A stretch of 64,000 nt of DNA, taken from Agrobacterium tumefaciens (lineage in GTDB: Bacteria; Pseudomonadota; Alphaproteobacteria; Rhizobiales; Rhizobiaceae). Position 1 is the first letter of the stretch; each line of letters starts with the position of its first letter. Below the pieces are notes generated by a model that did no database searches, was not told where the DNA came from, and saw only the letters and a list, made by a program, of their open reading frames with translations. Below are positions 55,603 to 64,000 of this stretch, in pieces. A program made the position numbers and the translations under genes. The stretch lies in contig NZ_JXQV01000004.1 of NCBI RefSeq assembly GCF_000834635.1, positions 124,001 to 188,000 on the forward strand, given 5' to 3'.

Positions 55603-56961
55603 ATGGTCGATATTGAATACGCGAAGAAGTTTTTCGAAGAAAATCCCGATATTGAAATTCTGGAAGCGTTCGTCATTGACGTCAATGGCGTGCCGCGCGG
55701 CAAATGGATACCGCGCGAACGGGCCATCGATGTGCTGGAAAAAGGCATGGCGGTTCCCCGCTCGGTCTATGCGCTGGATATTTGGGGCCGCGACGTCAAT
55801 GCCGCAGGTCTTGCCGAAGGCACCGGTGATCCTGATGGTCTCTGTGTTGCCGTGCCGGAAACGCTATCGCGCGTAACGTGGCTCGGGCGTCCCACGGCGC
55901 AGGTTCTGCTTGCAATGAAAGACCCTGACGGCAACGGGTTTTATGGAGATCCGCGCAATGTGCTGGCGCAAGTGCTGGCCGGTTTTACCCGGCGCGGCCT
56001 GACGCCTGTTGTGGCAACCGAACTGGAATTCTACCTGATCGATCCCGTGCGATCCGCTCTGGACCCGGTGCGCCCGCCACGCAGCCGCGAGGGGCGCTGG
56101 CACACGGGCCAGACGCAGGTTCTCTCCATCTCGGAATTGCAGGATTTCGAAGGCGTGTTCCACGATATCTCGACCGCATGCCGTGCGCAGAACGTCGCCG
56201 CCGATACGACGCTTCGGGAAAACGGCCCCGGGCAATATGAAATCAACCTCAACCACGTGCCCGATGCGCTCCAGGCGGCGGATTATGCGGTGTTTTTGAA
56301 ACGCATCGTCAAGGGCGTGGCGCGCAAGCATGACCTCGATGCCACCTTCATGGCCAAGCCCTACGGCATGCAGGCAGGCAATGGCATGCATGTGCATTTT
56401 TCCATGCTGGATGCCGATGGCAACAACATCTATGCGGGCGAAAACGGCCCTTCCGAAGCGCTGATGCATTCCGTCGGCGGTCTCCTGGAAAATATGGGGG
56501 AGAGCATGGCGGTGTTTGCGCCCCATGCCAATTCCTACCGCCGCCTGCGCCCGAGCGAACACGCGCCAACCTACGCATCCTGGGGCATCGACAACAGATC
56601 CGCTGCGGTGCGCGTGATTGTGGCCAACAAGCACGCAACCCGCATCGAGCACCGCGTGGCGGGGGCAGATACCAATCCCTATCTGGTGCTTGCCATGATC
56701 CTCAGTGCCGCACTGGCCGGCATGAAGGAAAAGCGGCAGCCGGGCGGCGCGATCTCTGGCGATAGCCATGCGGTCAACCACGAGCCGCTGCCGACAAACT
56801 GGGATTACGCGCTTCAGCGGTTCACCCGTTCCAGCTTTGCCTACGCAACCTTCGGGCAGAAATATCGAACGCTCTATTCGGCCTGCAAGCAGCAGGAATT
56901 GTCCGAATTTTCGCTCCGCGTGACCGACGTCGAATATGACGCATATATCAGGACGGTATAA
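55603..56961 (+). CDS. puuA: Glutamine synthetase family protein, probably gamma-glutamylputrescine synthetase
   Basis: A 452-residue type of glutamine-synthetase fold: beta-grasp N-terminus beginning IEYAKKFFEENPDIEILEAF, metal-site VATELEFYLIDP near 135, ammonia/metal loop QAGNGMHVHFSMLD near 256 and ATP-binding NKHATRIEHRVAGAD near 345. It lacks the adenylylation tail of GlnA and is followed at one base by a DadA-like oxidase. That pair matches PuuA-PuuB, which glutamylates putrescine and oxidises it. Related GlnT-type enzymes are possible. Confidence 0.82.
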   Translation: MVDIEYAKKFFEENPDIEILEAFVIDVNGVPRGKWIPRERAIDVLEKGMAVPRSVYALDIWGRDVNAAGLAEGTGDPDGLCVAVPETLSRVTWLGRPTAQVLLAMKDPDGNGFYGDPRNVLAQVLAGFTRRGLTPVVATELEFYLIDPVRSALDPVRPPRSREGRWHTGQTQVLSISELQDFEGVFHDISTACRAQNVAADTTLRENGPGQYEINLNHVPDALQAADYAVFLKRIVKGVARKHDLDATFMAKPYGMQAGNGMHVHFSMLDADGNNIYAGENGPSEALMHSVGGLLENMGESMAVFAPHANSYRRLRPSEHAPTYASWGIDNRSAAVRVIVANKHATRIEHRVAGADTNPYLVLAMILSAALAGMKEKRQPGGAISGDSHAVNHEPLPTNWDYALQRFTRSSFAYATFGQKYRTLYSACKQQELSEFSLRVTDVEYDAYIRTV

Positions 56962-56962
56962 C

Positions 56963-58264
56963 ATGGCAGCTGTAACGACCACTCCCAATTCCGGCCACGC
57001 CCCCTCTTGGTACGCCGCGTCCGCCAACAGCAAGACCGTGCGTACCGCTTTGCAGGGCGATCAGGATGCCGATATCTGCATCATCGGCGCAGGGTTCACC
57101 GGCCTGTCCGCAGCACTGGAACTGGCGGAAAAGGGTTTCTCCGTCATCGTTCTGGAAGGCGAGCGCGTGGGCTTTGGTGCTTCCGGGCGCAATGGCGGGC
57201 AAATCGTCAATGGTTACAGCCGCGATCTCCACACGGTCGCAAGACGATATGGCGCGCAGAAAGCCGCACAGCTGGGAGCAATGTCGCTTGAGGGCGGAAA
57301 CATCATCCGCGAGCGGGTGGCGAAATACGGAATCGATTGCGACCTTGTCGATGGTGGCTTCTTTGCTGCCTTTACGCCCAAGCAGATCACCGAGATGGCG
57401 GCCAACAAGGCCAATTGGGAAAAGCACGGCCATACCGGTCTTGAAATGGTGGCCAAGGCCGAGGTCGGCAAATATGTGACGTCGGATCGCTATGCGGGCG
57501 GCATGATCGACCGTTTCGGCGGCCATATCCACCCGCTGAACTATGTTCTGGGCGAAGCTGCCGCAATCGAGCGGCTCGGCGGGCGCATCTTTGAAAACTC
57601 CCGTGTCATCGCCGTCGAACAAGGTGCAAACCCGGTTGTGCGAACAGCGCAGGGCAAGGTCACGGCCAAATATGTTCTGGTCTGCGGTAACGCCTATCTC
57701 GGCGGTCTGCTGCCGGAAATCGGTGAGCGCATGATGCCGGTGTCAAGCCAGGTCATGGCAACGGAGCCATTGGATGCTGGCTTGATCGAGGAGCTTCTGC
57801 CTGCGAATTATTGCGTCGAGGACGCCAATTACATCCTCGATTATTATCGACGCACCTCCGACAACCGTCTGCTCTATGGCGGCGGCATTGGCTATGGCGG
57901 GACCGATCCTGATGATCTGACCAGCGTCATCCGCCCCAATATGCTGAAGACCTTCCCGCAATTGCAGAACACGAAGATTGAGTTCGCATGGAGCGGCAAT
58001 TTCGCGCTGACGCTGACCCGCATTCCCCATATCGGGCAACTGTCTCCCAACGTCTACTTCTCCCACGGCGATAGCGGTCATGGCGTGACTACAACGCAAT
58101 TGCTAGGCAAGATATTGGGCGAAGCGGTGGCCGGACATGCGGAGCGCTTCGATGTCTGGTCTTCCCTGCCGAACTACCCGTTCCCGGGCGGCAAGACCTT
58201 CCGCGTGCCGCTCACCATGCTCGGCGCATGGTGGTACGGCTTGCGCGACAGGCTGGGTGTGTAG
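56963..58264 (+). CDS. puuB: FAD-dependent oxidoreductase, probably gamma-glutamylputrescine oxidase PuuB
   Basis: A 433-residue DAO-type flavoprotein with the dinucleotide-binding motif CIIGAGFTGLSAALELAEKG near residue 36 and the closing FAD segment SPNVYFSHGDSGHGVTT near 362. The ATG at 56963 follows the puuA stop by one base. Predicted to oxidise the glutamylated amine to an aldehyde with release of ammonia and hydrogen peroxide. Other amine or amino-acid oxidases share this fold. It ends three bases from the gntK stop. Confidence 0.84.
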   Translation: MAAVTTTPNSGHAPSWYAASANSKTVRTALQGDQDADICIIGAGFTGLSAALELAEKGFSVIVLEGERVGFGASGRNGGQIVNGYSRDLHTVARRYGAQKAAQLGAMSLEGGNIIRERVAKYGIDCDLVDGGFFAAFTPKQITEMAANKANWEKHGHTGLEMVAKAEVGKYVTSDRYAGGMIDRFGGHIHPLNYVLGEAAAIERLGGRIFENSRVIAVEQGANPVVRTAQGKVTAKYVLVCGNAYLGGLLPEIGERMMPVSSQVMATEPLDAGLIEELLPANYCVEDANYILDYYRRTSDNRLLYGGGIGYGGTDPDDLTSVIRPNMLKTFPQLQNTKIEFAWSGNFALTLTRIPHIGQLSPNVYFSHGDSGHGVTTTQLLGKILGEAVAGHAERFDVWSSLPNYPFPGGKTFRVPLTMLGAWWYGLRDRLGV

Positions 58265-58267
58265 CGG

Positions 58268-58771
58268 TTAAAGGGCAGCGAGACCCTTCAAGGCGTTCTC
58301 GGTGATTTCTTCTGGAGACGCGTCGATGCTGACGGTGACGACACCGGGTTCGCCGGTTGGCACTTCCAAGGTTGCGAGCTGTGTTTTCAACAGGGACAGC
58401 GGCATGAAGTGGCCGGTCCGGGCACCCATGCGCTCCGTCAGAAGCGCTTCGCTGCCATCAAGGTAGACAAAGGCAAGGGGACCGCCACAGGCATCCCGCA
58501 GACGTTCGCGGTAGCTCTTCTTCAGCGCCGAGCAGGAAATGACGATACCATCAGCCTCAGAACCCTTGCGCAGTTCCGCACCAACAAGATCCAGCCACGG
58601 CCAACGGTCATCATCATTCAACGGCGTTCCGGCGGCCATTTTCTCGACATTGGAGGCGGGGTGAAGCTTGTCACCTTCCATGAAGGGAATACCGAGCTTT
58701 TCCGCCAGCGCCTCGCCAACGGTGGACTTGCCACAGCCGCTGACGCCCATGACGATGATTGCCTGTTTCAT
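58268..58771 (-). CDS. gntK: Gluconokinase
   Basis: Phosphorylates gluconate to 6-phosphogluconate for the Entner-Doudoroff or pentose phosphate route. The 167-residue P-loop kinase begins IIVMGVSGCGKSTVGEALAE, followed by MEGDKLHPASNVEKMAAGTPL near residue 31 and the SCSALKKSYRERLR segment near 84, all diagnostic of GntK. No gluconate transporter or dehydratase gene lies beside it. Purines GGAG precede the ATG. Confidence 0.93.
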   Translation of the reverse strand: MKQAIIVMGVSGCGKSTVGEALAEKLGIPFMEGDKLHPASNVEKMAAGTPLNDDDRWPWLDLVGAELRKGSEADGIVISCSALKKSYRERLRDACGGPLAFVYLDGSEALLTERMGARTGHFMPLSLLKTQLATLEVPTGEPGVVTVSIDASPEEITENALKGLAAL

Positions 58772-58869
58772 GAAGTCCTCCGCATTTCCAAAAGCATGTG
58801 GCTATCGCCTACAACATCCTAGCTGCGATGCCAAAACTTTTTCTGCGCCGACGCCTTGAGGTTAAGGTC

Positions 58870-59610
58870 TCAGTAACCTGCCCGTCGTGCTGCTTTCGCT
58901 TCCAGGATGGACAGGGCGGTATGGATCAGCACTGCAAGGGCCGCCACAACAAGCCCTCCTTGCAGAATGAACGCCAGATTGTTGGATTGCAGACCCGCGA
59001 TAATGACCTCACCCAACGTTTTCGCCGCCACCGTTGAGCCGATGGTTGCGGTGGAGAGGCTGATGACGGCAGACAACCTGATACCGGATAGAATGGCGGG
59101 CAGCGCCAGCGGTAATTCCACCCGCCAGAGGCGCTGAAAACCTGTCATCCCAGTGCCCCGTGCCGCCTCCATGATGGCAGGGGGCAGAGCAGTGAGGCCA
59201 GTTACCGTGTTTTCGAAAATCGGCAACAGTGCGTAGAGAAACAGCGCAATTAATGTCGGCTTTTCGCCAAAGCCGATCATCGGCACGGCCAGAGCCAGCA
59301 CGGCGACGGGCGGAAACGTCTGGCCGATATTCACGATGCTGCGCGAAAGAGGCAGAAACGCATGACCGAAGGGACGCGTCACCAGAGTGGCAAGCGTTCC
59401 GGCAATCATGACGGCGCTGCCTGTCGCAATCGCTACGATCTGGAGATGGGAGAGGGTCAAGGACAACAGATTGGCCTGCGTGTAGATGGCCGGTGCGTTG
59501 GTCTGGACGAGGGGCCGGAAGACCGGCTCGAACGCTTCCGGCCACACGAGAAATGTGGCTAGAATGACAATCAGCGTTGCCAGCAGGAATGGTCCAATTC
59601 CAATCTTCAT
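58870..59610 (-). CDS. yehW: Osmoprotectant/choline-type ABC transporter permease (YehW-like)
   Basis: A 246-residue inner-membrane permease with about six hydrophobic stretches and the EAA-like loop AARGTGMTGFQRLWRVELPL near residue 145. It is last in a four-gene operon in the order of E. coli yehZ-Y-X-W, and its size matches YehW (about 243). The system imports compatible solutes such as glycine betaine at low affinity. The start overlaps the ATPase gene by four bases. Confidence 0.9.
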   Translation of the reverse strand: MKIGIGPFLLATLIVILATFLVWPEAFEPVFRPLVQTNAPAIYTQANLLSLTLSHLQIVAIATGSAVMIAGTLATLVTRPFGHAFLPLSRSIVNIGQTFPPVAVLALAVPMIGFGEKPTLIALFLYALLPIFENTVTGLTALPPAIMEAARGTGMTGFQRLWRVELPLALPAILSGIRLSAVISLSTATIGSTVAAKTLGEVIIAGLQSNNLAFILQGGLVVAALAVLIHTALSILEAKAARRAGY

Positions 59611-60545
59611 GCGGAGCCAGCGGCGTTTTGCAAGAGGGTCTCGCGGCGGATGCGGCCTGTAACGGTACCCGTTTCATCGGTGACCGGCAGAGTGTCGCGC
59701 CCGGCCCATAACATGGCAGACAGCGCATCGCGCTGGCTGGTCGAGGAGGGTAGGGCCTCACCCTCCGATTGACCCGGCTCGACAATGTCGCCGACCGTCG
59801 CGACGGATAGCAGGCGCAGGGGCCTTTCCCGCTCGCCGATCATCGTGCGCACGAAATCGGTCGCCGGCTTCAGCACCAGCTCGGCAGGCCGCCCATATTG
59901 CACGATCTTTCCCTTGTCCATCACGGCAATACGGTCTGCCAGATGAAAGGCCTCATCCATATCATGCGTCACAAGAACAATGGTGACGCCAAGCTTCTTC
60001 TGGATCGCCAGGAGATCATCCTGCGCCTTGGCGCGAATGATGGGATCGAGGGCGCCGAAGGGTTCATCCATCAAGAGAATGTTGGGCTCGGCTGCCAGCG
60101 CCCGGGCAACGCCCACCCGCTGCTGCTGCCCGCCTGACAGTTCCGATGGAAAACGGTTGGCGTAAAGGGCGGGATCAAGCTGGAAGAGATCGAGAAGCTC
60201 GCCCACCTTGTCATCGATCCGCGCTTTGTCCCAGCCAAGCAATTCCGGCACGGTGGCGATGTTTTGCGCTACGGTTCTATGGGGAAAAAGTCCGTGGCCC
60301 TGAATTGCGTAGCCGATGCTGCGGCGAAGCCTGTAGCCGGGCATGTCGAGAACATCCTGCCCGTCGATGCGGATGATGCCGGAGGATGGCTCCACCAGCC
60401 GGTTGATCATGCGCAACAGCGTGGTCTTGCCAGATCCTGAGGTGCCGACAATCACGGTTATGCTGCGTGCGGCGATGGTCAGCGACACATCGTCGACCAC
60501 GACCGTTCCGTCATATTCCTTGGTGAGATTGACGACCTCGATCAT
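59607..60545 (-). CDS. yehX: Osmoprotectant ABC transporter ATPase (YehX-like)
   Basis: A 312-residue ATPase with Walker [14 protein letters not shown] near residue 33, signature ELSGGQQQRVGVARAL near 135 and Walker B ILLMDEPFGALD near 155. The C-terminal 70 residues form a single CBS-like unit (RDALSAMLWAGRDTLPVTDE), as in OpuCA/YehX, which senses ionic strength or nucleotides. Overlaps yehY by four bases upstream and yehW by four downstream. Confidence 0.93.
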   Translation of the reverse strand: MIEVVNLTKEYDGTVVVDDVSLTIAARSITVIVGTSGSGKTTLLRMINRLVEPSSGIIRIDGQDVLDMPGYRLRRSIGYAIQGHGLFPHRTVAQNIATVPELLGWDKARIDDKVGELLDLFQLDPALYANRFPSELSGGQQQRVGVARALAAEPNILLMDEPFGALDPIIRAKAQDDLLAIQKKLGVTIVLVTHDMDEAFHLADRIAVMDKGKIVQYGRPAELVLKPATDFVRTMIGERERPLRLLSVATVGDIVEPGQSEGEALPSSTSQRDALSAMLWAGRDTLPVTDETGTVTGRIRRETLLQNAAGSA

Positions 60546-61726
60546 GCGCGGGATCTCCCCTTGAAGCTGTTGTGCTCGATGATGGCATCCAGCAGGATTG
60601 CGGCGCTAAACCCCAGAATAACAGTGGGAATGGTGCCAAGGAGAACGAGATCCATGGCCGTCTGGCCGATACCTTGAAAGACGAACACGCCAAAGCCGCC
60701 GCCGCCGATCAGTGCAGCAATGGTCGCAAGCCCAATATTCTGGACCAGAACGATGCGAATGCCGGTTAGAATGATGGGAAGAGCCAAGGGAAAATCAATT
60801 TTGAGAAGCCTCTGTGCAGCCGTCATCCCAAGGCCTCGCGCCGCCTCGCGCACGGCATTCGAAACACCGTCCAGCCCAACCACCGTGTTGGAAACGACTG
60901 GCAGCAGCGAATACAAAAACAGCGCGACGAAGGCCGGTGCCATGCCGATGCCGCGAATGCCGAGCGCTGATGCACCGGGAACATTGGCCGCAATCCACCC
61001 AAGCGGCGCAATCAACAGGCCGAACAAGGCGATGGAGGGAATGGTCTGGATGATGTTGAGGCTGTTCAACACGCAGGCCCTCAAGCGTGCTACCTTGTAG
61101 CAGAGAACGCCCAGCGGAATGCCAGCAAGTGTCGCGGCGATAAGAGAACCGATGGCAAGCTGCACGTGCCGCCCAGCCTCTGTCCAGAAAATATCCTGTC
61201 GGCTTTGATATTCCTTGAGAATGGAAAGCGCGTCCCAATGTCCCGAAACGAGTGTGCCAGCCATCACCCCCATCGCCAGTAAGAGCAACATGACCTTCGT
61301 TGCAGGACGAGGGCGGAGGCGGGTTATGGCATCGGTTGCCATCAGGATCAGACCGGCGGCCAGAAGCCAGAAGCCGCTGGCAGGCGAGACCCGCGCATAG
61401 CTGTTGCCGGCGGGCGTAAGATGAGTGGCTGCAACCCCAATTGTGACGGCAAGAACGGCAAGGCTTGCCATGGCGACGCCAAGTCTGAAACGCGCGTTGG
61501 TTCGAAAAAACGCTGTTGCGATTGCGATGCTCATCACCGCAATCAGCAGGTAAGACCACGCCAGCGGCATCGCCTCCACAATGCTGCGCACTTCACCCTG
61601 TACGATCCGGTTGGCGCGCGACGTCGCAAACGGCAAGACCAGCAACGCATAGGCCAAGAGCGCCCCGATGAGCGCTCCGACCTTGTCCGGTTTAGGAATG
61701 GGCCAGTGAGCGGCGCGCTGCAACAC
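60542..61726 (-). CDS. yehY: Osmoprotectant ABC transporter permease, long form (YehY-like)
   Basis: A 394-residue permease. The first about 170 residues carry four extra hydrophobic segments (such as GALLAYALLVLPFA) before the core transport domain, which holds the loop EAARGLGMTAAQRLLKIDFPL near 290. E. coli YehY (about 385 residues) has the same layout, unlike OpuCB. The start is GTG at 61726, six bases after the binding-protein gene, so it depends on read-through translation of that gene. Confidence 0.9.
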   Translation of the reverse strand: MLQRAAHWPIPKPDKVGALIGALLAYALLVLPFATSRANRIVQGEVRSIVEAMPLAWSYLLIAVMSIAIATAFFRTNARFRLGVAMASLAVLAVTIGVAATHLTPAGNSYARVSPASGFWLLAAGLILMATDAITRLRPRPATKVMLLLLAMGVMAGTLVSGHWDALSILKEYQSRQDIFWTEAGRHVQLAIGSLIAATLAGIPLGVLCYKVARLRACVLNSLNIIQTIPSIALFGLLIAPLGWIAANVPGASALGIRGIGMAPAFVALFLYSLLPVVSNTVVGLDGVSNAVREAARGLGMTAAQRLLKIDFPLALPIILTGIRIVLVQNIGLATIAALIGGGGFGVFVFQGIGQTAMDLVLLGTIPTVILGFSAAILLDAIIEHNSFKGRSRA

Positions 61727-61732
61727 GGCGCC

Positions 61733-62644
61733 TTATTTCACCAGGCTGTTTTTCGTCAGGAAGTCCAGCGCCACTGCCTTGGCCTGCTCGCCGCCCACCT
61801 GCACACGACCATTCAGATCCTGAAGTGTTTCAAGATCCAGCTTTTCGAAGACGGGCTTCAGCAGGGTTTCGATTTCGGGATGCTTCTTCAGCACCTCTTC
61901 GCGCACGATGGGCGCTGGCTGGTAGACAGGTTGAACATTTTTATCGTCTTCCAGCACAACGAGCCCCGATGGCGCGATGCCACCATCCGTTCCGTAAACC
62001 ATCGCGGCATTGGCGTTATTCGTCTGGTTGGCGGCGGCTGAAATGGTAGCCGACGTATCGCCACCGGCGAGGGTGATCAGCTGATCGGCTTTCAGGGTGA
62101 AGCCATAGGTCTTCTGGAAAGCCGGAAGGGCTGCGGCTGAATTGACGAATTCCGACGAGGCCGCCAGCACGACCTGACCACCATCTGCAATATATTTGCC
62201 GAATTCGCTCAGCGTCTTCAGATTGTTCTTCTCGGCCACATCCTTGCGGATCGCGATGCCCCAGGTGTTGTTGGCAGGCGAGGGCGTCAGCCAGACGATT
62301 TTGTTGGCGTCGAAGTCCAGCGTCTTGGCTTCCTCATAGGCCTTGGCGGCATCCTTCCAGAGCGGGTCCTCGGCCTTTTCGAAAAAGAAGGCGGCGTTGC
62401 CGGTATATTCTGGATAAATGTCGATCTCGCCAGCCGTAATCGCCTTGCGGACAACAGGCGTTGCGCCCAGCTGGATGCGGTCGGTGGTCTGGATGTTGTT
62501 CTTGCTGAGAACTGTCATGATGATGTTGCCGAGGACGGAGCCCTCGGTATCGATCTTAGATCCGACGACGACCTGAGCCTGTGCGAGGGAAGCATAAAGT
62601 GCGAGGACAAGGCCCGCGCCGGTGAGTTTCATCAAACGCTTCAT
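61733..62644 (-). CDS. osmF: Osmoprotectant-binding periplasmic protein (OsmF/YehZ-like)
   Basis: A 303-residue solute-binding protein of the OpuAC group. A signal peptide (LMKLTGAGLVLALYASLAQA) precedes VVVGSKIDTEGSVLGNIIM, and the family pattern GEIDIYPEYTGNAAFFF lies near residue 88. It binds glycine betaine, choline or related solutes; the exact ligand is not clear. The start at 62644 has GGAGA six bases upstream; longer frames to 62776 are unlikely. It heads the operon, whose promoter lies in the 157-base gap before 62802. Confidence 0.91.
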   Translation of the reverse strand: MKRLMKLTGAGLVLALYASLAQAQVVVGSKIDTEGSVLGNIIMTVLSKNNIQTTDRIQLGATPVVRKAITAGEIDIYPEYTGNAAFFFEKAEDPLWKDAAKAYEEAKTLDFDANKIVWLTPSPANNTWGIAIRKDVAEKNNLKTLSEFGKYIADGGQVVLAASSEFVNSAAALPAFQKTYGFTLKADQLITLAGGDTSATISAAANQTNNANAAMVYGTDGGIAPSGLVVLEDDKNVQPVYQPAPIVREEVLKKHPEIETLLKPVFEKLDLETLQDLNGRVQVGGEQAKAVALDFLTKNSLVK

Positions 62645-62801
62645 CCACATTCTCCATTTCAACGAGAGCTCAGGAGGGAAATTCATCCTCATGTCGATAT
62701 GCAAGCGCACTTCCCCGGTCCGGCTTGAGAAACGAACGGCGCTCACAATAGTTGCATGGAATTTTAGTGAATTCAAACTTTTCAGGCTGCCATACTGAAA
62801 C

Positions 62802-63833
62802 TTAGGCGGCGGGTTTCTTCCGCAAGACCCATGGCATTAGCACGGACAAAAACAGCAGGCGCAGAACGTGGTGAGAGCCGACATAGGCGGTATCGGCATG
62901 CATCATCACGGCCATGGCGGCCATGGTTTCCAGCCCGCCCGGCGCGAAGGCAATCATGACCGCGTTGATGGGTACGCCGGTCAGGTGCGAGACCAACAGA
63001 GCGACGATTGAGGCAAGCAGAACCACGGCGACGGTAACAACGCCGCCTGCCAGAAAAGCCTTGCGCATATCCCGAAGGGAAGCGCGGGAGAAGCGTGTGC
63101 CGATCAGGCTTCCCAGAACGATGTACGTCGGCTGGCTCAGCCAGTTAGGGACACCGCCACTGGCCAGGCCGGTAATATGAATGAAGATCGACACCGCAAC
63201 GCCGCCCAGAAGCAATGCGGCAGGGAAGCGCCAGCGCATAAAGATCCATCCAACCGCCAGCGAGCCGAGAATGGTGAGGCCCAGAACAAGGGGTGGCATG
63301 GGTGAGATGAGAACAATAGGATCGATGCTGACAAGATCCAGATACTCGACCAGCAGCGGTACAGCGAGCGTCAGCGCCAGAACGCGAACGCTTTGAATGA
63401 CGCTGACGCTGGCCAGATCGCTTTTTGTTTCTGCCGTGAGGCTGATGATATAGCTGAGGTGACCGGGCGAGGCGGCCAGCATGGCCGTGTTTCGGTCATA
63501 TCCGAAGCCATGCTGCAGGATCCAGTAAGCGACATAGAGCAGGATGACCACGGTCACCAGCACGGCCAGAAAGCTGAGAGGCCATGTCTTTGCAGCGTCG
63601 ATCACGTCAGGCGTGACGCTTGTTCCCATGGAAATGCCGACCACGACGAAGGTGGCATTGCGCAGCGATTTCGGCACGGAAAGCGTCAAGCCGCCAAGTC
63701 CAGCCGCCGTCACGGCAATCGCCGGACCGCACAGAAACGGCGCCGGAAGGCCGATCGCAAATGCGACCAGTGCGCCGAGACAGCCAATGATTGCGGTGAG
63801 AAAGAAGCTTTTGAGGTCTGGGCTGATGATCAT
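62802..63833 (-). CDS. AbrB-family membrane protein
   Basis: A 343-residue membrane protein with about ten hydrophobic stretches arranged as two similar halves, each holding a motif of the type PxxxG-x-P (LPAPFLCGPAIAV near 27; the paired region AFAPGGLETMAAMAVMM near 300). This is the AbrB/PF05145 family, once called ammonia monooxygenase-like, of unknown transport role. It is unrelated to the AbrB transition-state regulator. It points away from the osmF operon promoter and ends before it. Confidence 0.85.
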   Translation of the reverse strand: MIISPDLKSFFLTAIIGCLGALVAFAIGLPAPFLCGPAIAVTAAGLGGLTLSVPKSLRNATFVVVGISMGTSVTPDVIDAAKTWPLSFLAVLVTVVILLYVAYWILQHGFGYDRNTAMLAASPGHLSYIISLTAETKSDLASVSVIQSVRVLALTLAVPLLVEYLDLVSIDPIVLISPMPPLVLGLTILGSLAVGWIFMRWRFPAALLLGGVAVSIFIHITGLASGGVPNWLSQPTYIVLGSLIGTRFSRASLRDMRKAFLAGGVVTVAVVLLASIVALLVSHLTGVPINAVMIAFAPGGLETMAAMAVMMHADTAYVGSHHVLRLLFLSVLMPWVLRKKPAA

Positions 63834-63925
63834 TTCAAATTACAGAAGCAATGCTGGAAGACTGGTTTCGCTTAGCAGTTGCGCCTGTTTTGGCACTATC
63901 GTCAACCACCATCCGCGCAAAAAGA

Positions 63926-63952
63926 AAACCCGCAAACAGTGTTTGCGGGTTT
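63926..63952 (-). terminator. Strong terminator for a minus-strand gene entering from the right
   Basis: Perfect 12-base arms (63926-63937 and 63941-63952) around AGT. Read on the minus strand the hairpin is followed by TTTTCTTTTT. It lies about 20 bases after the stop codon at 63974. Confidence 0.88.
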
Positions 63953-63973
63953 GGATGCGTCAAAGAGTGGGCT

Positions 63974-64000
63974 TCATGCCGCCGGTACGGCAGGGGCCGC
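63974..64000 (-). CDS. Last codons of a minus-strand gene that continues beyond the window (possible)
   Basis: On the minus strand the window opens with GCG GCC CCT GCC GTA CCG GCG GCA TGA, reading AAPAVPAA and stop. The strong terminator immediately after it supports a gene ending here. The product cannot be named from eight residues. Confidence 0.4.
   Translation of the reverse strand, partial: AAPAVPAA

Noticed and set aside
62802..63833. Ammonia monooxygenase label for the AbrB-family gene
   Set aside because: That name comes from an old, mistaken annotation of the family; the protein is a polytopic membrane protein with no monooxygenase motifs.
1..64000. CRISPR arrays, IS elements, phage genes, tRNA or rRNA
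   Set aside because: No spaced direct repeats, transposase-like frames, integrase-like frames or cloverleaf-like stretches were noticed. A tool search would be needed to exclude short remnants.

Overview
The window looks like a piece of the main chromosome of an Agrobacterium/Rhizobium-type alphaproteobacterium. The reasons are the ornithine-lipid genes olsB and olsA, a PraR-type regulator directly before metK, a Mur-like Fur protein without the CxxC zinc site, an Hsp20 with a ROSE-type RNA thermometer followed by a DUF1150 gene, many start codons other than ATG, and a GC-rich, tightly packed layout. This identification rests on family knowledge and remembered gene order; no database search was run. 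Almost everything is housekeeping or transport. I see no insertion sequence, phage gene, CRISPR array, tRNA or rRNA, and no gap above 300 bases without a gene.

Bases 1-19000 run on the plus strand: the tail of a hybrid sensor kinase, olsB, mutS, glnD, murJ, a VOC protein, trpS, a universal stress protein, then a long cluster nfuA-tsaB-rimI-mur-olsA-miaB-phoH-ybeY-corC. It combines DNA repair, nitrogen sensing, cell-wall precursor export, Fe-S delivery, tRNA modification and ribosome maturation. An Irr-box-like palindrome precedes nfuA. Bases 19000-28000 hold lnt, praR, metK and trmB, then rbsK and rmuC on the minus strand, and the def-fmt-truA group.

Bases 28000-36800 hold a membrane protein, dapE and dapD (minus), a LOG-family protein, a nucleoside hydrolase, the thermometer-controlled hsp20 with its DUF1150 partner, a TRIC-like channel, a cysteine-rich secreted protein of unknown role, a YoaK-like membrane protein and a HutC-like repressor. 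Bases 36900-39500 are the exbB-exbD-tonB energy-transduction operon.

Bases 39500-49400 hold an Ldh2-type dehydrogenase, a phosphonate satellite operon (DUF1045-phnM-phnN) without C-P lyase core genes, a 31-codon small membrane protein, and a minus-strand series mepA, mgsA, glk, ABC exporter, dapB, gpmA. Bases 49500-63800 are mostly import and catabolism: yejABEF (peptide import), puuA-puuB (gamma-glutamyl polyamine route), gntK, an osmF-yehYXW osmolyte importer and an AbrB-family membrane protein. The final bases show a strong terminator and the last codons of another minus-strand gene.

The most interesting signals are regulatory: the ROSE element at hsp20, the Irr-box candidate at nfuA, a possible folded leader before metK, a candidate small RNA between corC and lnt, and the unlisted 31-codon gene. 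I did not find a convincing wholly new multi-gene system.
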